Positions 9,053 to 11,070 of a stretch of DNA of 11,070 nucleotides are shown here, piece after piece. The number at the start of each line of letters is the position of its first letter. The stretch's first letter is position 1. Origin of the DNA: CAXQZU01 sp964228555 (lineage in GTDB: Bacteria > Planctomycetota > PLA2 > JAEUHO01); NCBI GenBank assembly GCA_964228555.1, contig CAXQZU010000007.1:1-11070 (forward strand), given 5' to 3'. Made by a program: the position numbers and the translations under genes. Below the pieces are notes generated by a model. The model had not been told where the DNA came from, did no database searches, and was given only the letters and a program-made list of their open reading frames with translations.

Positions 9053-9428
9053 GGCCCGCGGCATGCGGGAACTGCGGGAACTGCTCGAGGTGCACGCGCC
9101 GCACCACGGCGAGGCTGTCTTGCTCCAGCTCGGGCGCGACACGCGCGGGTGCCAGCGCGGCCTCTGCCGGCGGGGGCGGGGCCACGAGCAGCGAGCCGGC
9201 CACGCCCACGGCCAGCAGCACGGCGGCTGCGGCGGCGTAGCCGAAGGGCGCCCTGCGTCCCAGCACGTGCACGCCTTCGGGGTCGGCGGCGATGCGCGCG
9301 GCCACGGCGCGTGCCGTGCGCTGGGGGTCGTGGCGTGCGCCGTGCGCATGGGCGTCGTCAGCCCACAGGGCGAGCGCGTCGTCGAGAGCCTGCTCGTGGG
9401 GGTCGCGGGGAGGTCGGGAACTGTTCAC
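9045..9428 (-). CDS. Putative single-pass membrane anti-sigma factor
   Basis: A 127-residue protein. GTG 9428 is chosen because GAGG (9437-9434) lies five bases upstream and the frame further up overlaps the sigma gene with no conserved sequence. The cytoplasmic part (1-60) is helical and acidic/His-rich at first (HEQALDDALALWADDAHAHG, 11-30), then basic (RTARAVAARIAADP). A transmembrane helix spans about 63-83, followed by a Pro/Ala linker (PPPPAEAALAPA) and a short outer tail with HLEQFPQFP. The zinc-binding HxxxCxxC motif of the ZAS anti-sigma group is absent; the protein has no cysteine. Assignment rests on position 23 bases behind an ECF sigma gene, size and topology; no anti-sigma domain is recognised by sequence. 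It would hold the sigma factor at the membrane until an envelope signal, perhaps sensed with the next gene's product, releases it. Confidence 0.65.
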   Translation of the reverse strand: MNSSRPPRDPHEQALDDALALWADDAHAHGARHDPQRTARAVAARIAADPEGVHVLGRRAPFGYAAAAAVLLAVGVAGSLLVAPPPPAEAALAPARVAPELEQDSLAVVRRVHLEQFPQFPHAAGRR

Positions 9429-9440
9429 GGGATCCTCGGG

Positions 9441-9460
9441 GGCAGGGAAGGTCAGGGAAG
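9441..9460. repeat. Imperfect 10-bp tandem duplication between sigma and anti-sigma genes
   Basis: GGCAGGGAAG (9441-9450) is followed at once by GTCAGGGAAG (9451-9460). The pair spans the sigma stop codon (9454-9452), so the last sigma codons may have been copied. Too short to classify; it may be chance. Confidence 0.35.
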
Positions 9461-10288
9461 GTCCGGCGGCGCGTGCAGGTCCACGCCCTCGCGAGCCAGC
9501 AGGGCCACGAGGCGTTGCCGGGCGCGGAACAGGCGCGATTCCACCGTGCCCAGCGACAGGCCCAGCACGGCGGCAATCTCCTGGTAGGGCAGGCCCTCGA
9601 TCTCGCGCAGGGCCAGCACGTGCCGGAAGCGCTCGGGCAGCCTCGCGATGGCGCGCTGCACGGCGGCGCGCAGCTCGCGACGCTCGAGCCCTTCCAGCGG
9701 CGGCTGCGACGGAGCCTCCAGCGAGAGCGCGGCCGCATCGCGATCGTCGTGGGGGCGCGCCTCGAGGTCGCCCAGCAGCGCGGCCGGCCTGCGCGCACGT
9801 CCCTTGGCGTGGTCCTTGCACGTGTTCACCGCCACGCGGTAGAGCCATGTGTAGAGGCTGGAGCCGCCGGCGAAGGACTCGATGCGGAACCAGGCCTTCG
9901 TGAAGGTGGCCTGCACCACGTCGTCCACCGCGGCGCGGTCACGCAGCATGCCGGTCACCACCGCGGTGATGCGCTCGCCGAAGGCCCCGATCACCTCCGC
10001 GAGCGCAGCCGGGTCACGGGCCTTGAGGCGCGCCACCCAGGCGTCCTGCAGCAGGCGGCTGGGTGCGGCGGCGCGCGCCTCGGACGGCGGCGGCGCCAGC
10101 GGCAGGGCGCGGAGGGGGGCTGCGGCCATGGGGAGGGGTGCGTCCGGGGTGCCCTTGGACGCGCCGGGCGGGGGCTCCTTCCCGGCGCGGGGGGCGCCGG
10201 GGCCCTGCGCGGTCCCCCGGGGGAAGGGGGCGCTGGGCGTCGCCGGGCGGGCCGGGCGTCCGGGCGGTCGGGGCGGCTGCGGGGTCAC
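9452..10288 (-). CDS. ECF (sigma-70 family, group 4) RNA polymerase sigma factor
   Basis: From GTG 10288 the protein has 278 residues; from ATG 10129 it has 225. In the 225-residue numbering, region 2 spans about 30-115 (LKARDPAALAEVIGAFGERI; DDVVQATFTKAW; SFAGGSSLYTWLYRVAVNTC) and region 4 about 148-215 with its helix-turn-helix (LREIEGLPYQEIAAVLGLSL; GTVESRLFRARQRL). No region 3 lies between, which defines the ECF type. It would direct RNA polymerase to stress-response promoters. Start: GTG 10288 has GGAGG three bases upstream and lies 17 bases after the hydrolase stop, but would add 53 Pro/Gly-rich residues; ATG 10129 has no Shine-Dalgarno at all. I list the longer form, at about even odds; the domains are unaffected. 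Followed by the putative anti-sigma and a small membrane-anchored protein, so it is probably autoregulated and membrane-controlled. Confidence 0.93.
   Translation of the reverse strand: MTPQPPRPPGRPARPATPSAPFPRGTAQGPGAPRAGKEPPPGASKGTPDAPLPMAAAPLRALPLAPPPSEARAAAPSRLLQDAWVARLKARDPAALAEVIGAFGERITAVVTGMLRDRAAVDDVVQATFTKAWFRIESFAGGSSLYTWLYRVAVNTCKDHAKGRARRPAALLGDLEARPHDDRDAAALSLEAPSQPPLEGLERRELRAAVQRAIARLPERFRHVLALREIEGLPYQEIAAVLGLSLGTVESRLFRARQRLVALLAREGVDLHAPPDLP
10181..10201. repeat. 8-bp inverted repeat in the sigma N-terminal/spacer stretch
   Basis: CCCGGCGC (10181-10188) pairs perfectly with GCGCCGGG (10194-10201) around a five-base loop; a second palindrome, TCCCCCGGGGGA, lies at 10213-10224. 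If the sigma gene starts at ATG 10129 these hairpins are in its 5' leader; if it starts at GTG 10288 they are inside the coding part. No U-tract follows, so termination is not supported. Confidence 0.35.
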
Positions 10289-10291
10289 GAG

Positions 10292-10296
10292 CCTCC
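10292..10296 (-). promoter_or_regulatory. Candidate ribosome binding site for the upstream sigma start
   Basis: GGAGG on the minus strand (10296-10292) lies three bases before GTG 10288 and inside the 17-base gap after the hydrolase stop. The spacing is shorter than the usual 5-9 bases, so it supports, but does not prove, the longer sigma protein. Confidence 0.4.
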
Positions 10297-10305
10297 GGGC
10301 TGGGC

Positions 10306-11070
10306 CTAGCGGGCGGCGAAGGCCTGCCCCAGATGATCGACCACCCAGTCGATGGTCTTGGGCACCTGCACGAGGATGCCGTAGTGGTCGCCCTCGAGCC
10401 ACTCGAGCCGGGCGCCGTAGGCCTCGGCCAGCGCCCGCACGTTGGCCGGCGGCACCACGTCGTCGGCCTTGGCACCCACCACCAGCGCGCCCCTCGCGCG
10501 CGCGGGGTCGGCCCAGGTCACGCCGTCGATCAGCCGCATGAGGGGTCGGGCCTCCTCGGGCGTGACGCCGCGCGCGAGCAACGCCTCGCGCATGCGGCCC
10601 GTCGTGCGGTTGGGCTGCATGAGCGCCGTGCCCAGGCTGCCACCCGCCAGCAGGAAGCAGCCGGCCGCGAGGTGCTCGGGGTAGGCGCCGTAGGCCAGTG
10701 CCGCGATGTGGCCACCGAGGCTCACGCCCATCACGCCCACGCGCTCGCGCGGGATGCCCTGCGTCACGATCCACTGCGCGGCGCGCGCCACGTCGGCGGC
10801 ACCTTGCACGAAGGCCTGCCGCATGCGCGCAAGGTCGGGCGAGAGCGTCATCTCGCCCGACGAGAAACCCTCCAGCGCGCGATCCACCTGGTAGGGGCCG
10901 GGCATCACCAGCACGGCGTAGCCCTTGCGCGCGAGCGCCAGCGCCAGCACGCCCTGCCCGACGAGGTTGCTCTCCTTCCACGCCGGCAGCGCGATGAGCG
11001 CGCCCTTGGGCTCGGGCGGCAGGTACCACACCCCGCGGAGGGTGTCGTTGCGCGCGAAGCCCGAGGGTGC
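10306..11070 (-). CDS. Alpha/beta hydrolase (N-terminus beyond the window edge)
   Basis: The frame runs off the right edge still open; the first visible residues, APSGFARNDTLRGVWYLPPE, read as the usual first strands of an alpha/beta hydrolase, so GTG 11031 is not the true start. About 254 residues are visible. The nucleophile elbow GVSLGG holds Ser117, followed by a likely acid Asp203 or Asp204 in GAKADDVVPPANV and His229 in LEGDHYGIL: a complete Ser-Asp-His triad in the expected order and spacing. Helix-rich insert: LMQPNRTTGRMREALLARGV. It resembles dienelactone-hydrolase-like or ABHD18-type esterases; the substrate cannot be told. No signal peptide or lipobox is visible because the start is missing. 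The sigma gene begins 17 bases (or 176, depending on its start) after its stop, so they are probably co-transcribed, without showing a shared function. Confidence 0.85.
   Translation of the reverse strand, partial: APSGFARNDTLRGVWYLPPEPKGALIALPAWKESNLVGQGVLALALARKGYAVLVMPGPYQVDRALEGFSSGEMTLSPDLARMRQAFVQGAADVARAAQWIVTQGIPRERVGVMGVSLGGHIAALAYGAYPEHLAAGCFLLAGGSLGTALMQPNRTTGRMREALLARGVTPEEARPLMRLIDGVTWADPARARGALVVGAKADDVVPPANVRALAEAYGARLEWLEGDHYGILVQVPKTIDWVVDHLGQAFAAR

Overview
This is a very GC-rich bacterial chromosomal window. Almost every third codon position in the real genes is G or C, so long open frames occur on the opposite strand and in wrong frames. Genes were chosen by protein motifs, codon pattern and ribosome binding sites. 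The host cannot be fixed from the sequence. The two-PDZ trypsin-like protease, the PilM-PilN-type fusion and the ECF sigma cassette would all fit a GC-rich Planctomycetota-like or deltaproteobacterial-type lineage, but this is only an inference.

Layout, left to right. Bases 1-545 hold the tail of one gene and two or three very small, overlapping, phage-like frames, one carrying an HPRGQPGNAGQF motif typical of phage head proteins. One frame seems to be broken by a frameshift. The coding signal then stops abruptly at a secreted HtrA/trypsin-like serine protease (573-1928, +). A four-helix membrane protein with a PH-like tail (1935-2621, -) lies tail-to-tail with the protease. It is divergent from carB, the large subunit of carbamoyl phosphate synthetase (2974-6246, +), across a 352-base intergenic stretch with two perfect inverted repeats.

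Everything from carB to the right edge is on the minus strand and is read from right to left. First comes an alpha/beta hydrolase cut by the window edge (10306-11070). An ECF sigma factor, a putative membrane anti-sigma factor and a small membrane-anchored helical protein of Spy/CpxP-like size follow (8686-10288); their spacing makes them one transcription unit. After a 108-base gap with a good -10 box comes a tightly coupled pair: a PilM-PilN-type fusion (6868-8577) and a PilO/GspM-like inner-membrane protein (6272-6868). These two would form the cytoplasmic-to-periplasmic platform of a type IV pilus or type II secretion-like machine.

No tRNA, rRNA, CRISPR array or intact insertion sequence was seen. 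Most of the window is ordinary core genome. The parts most worth a second look are the broken phage-like left edge, the three-gene sigma cassette, and the orphan fused pilus platform.
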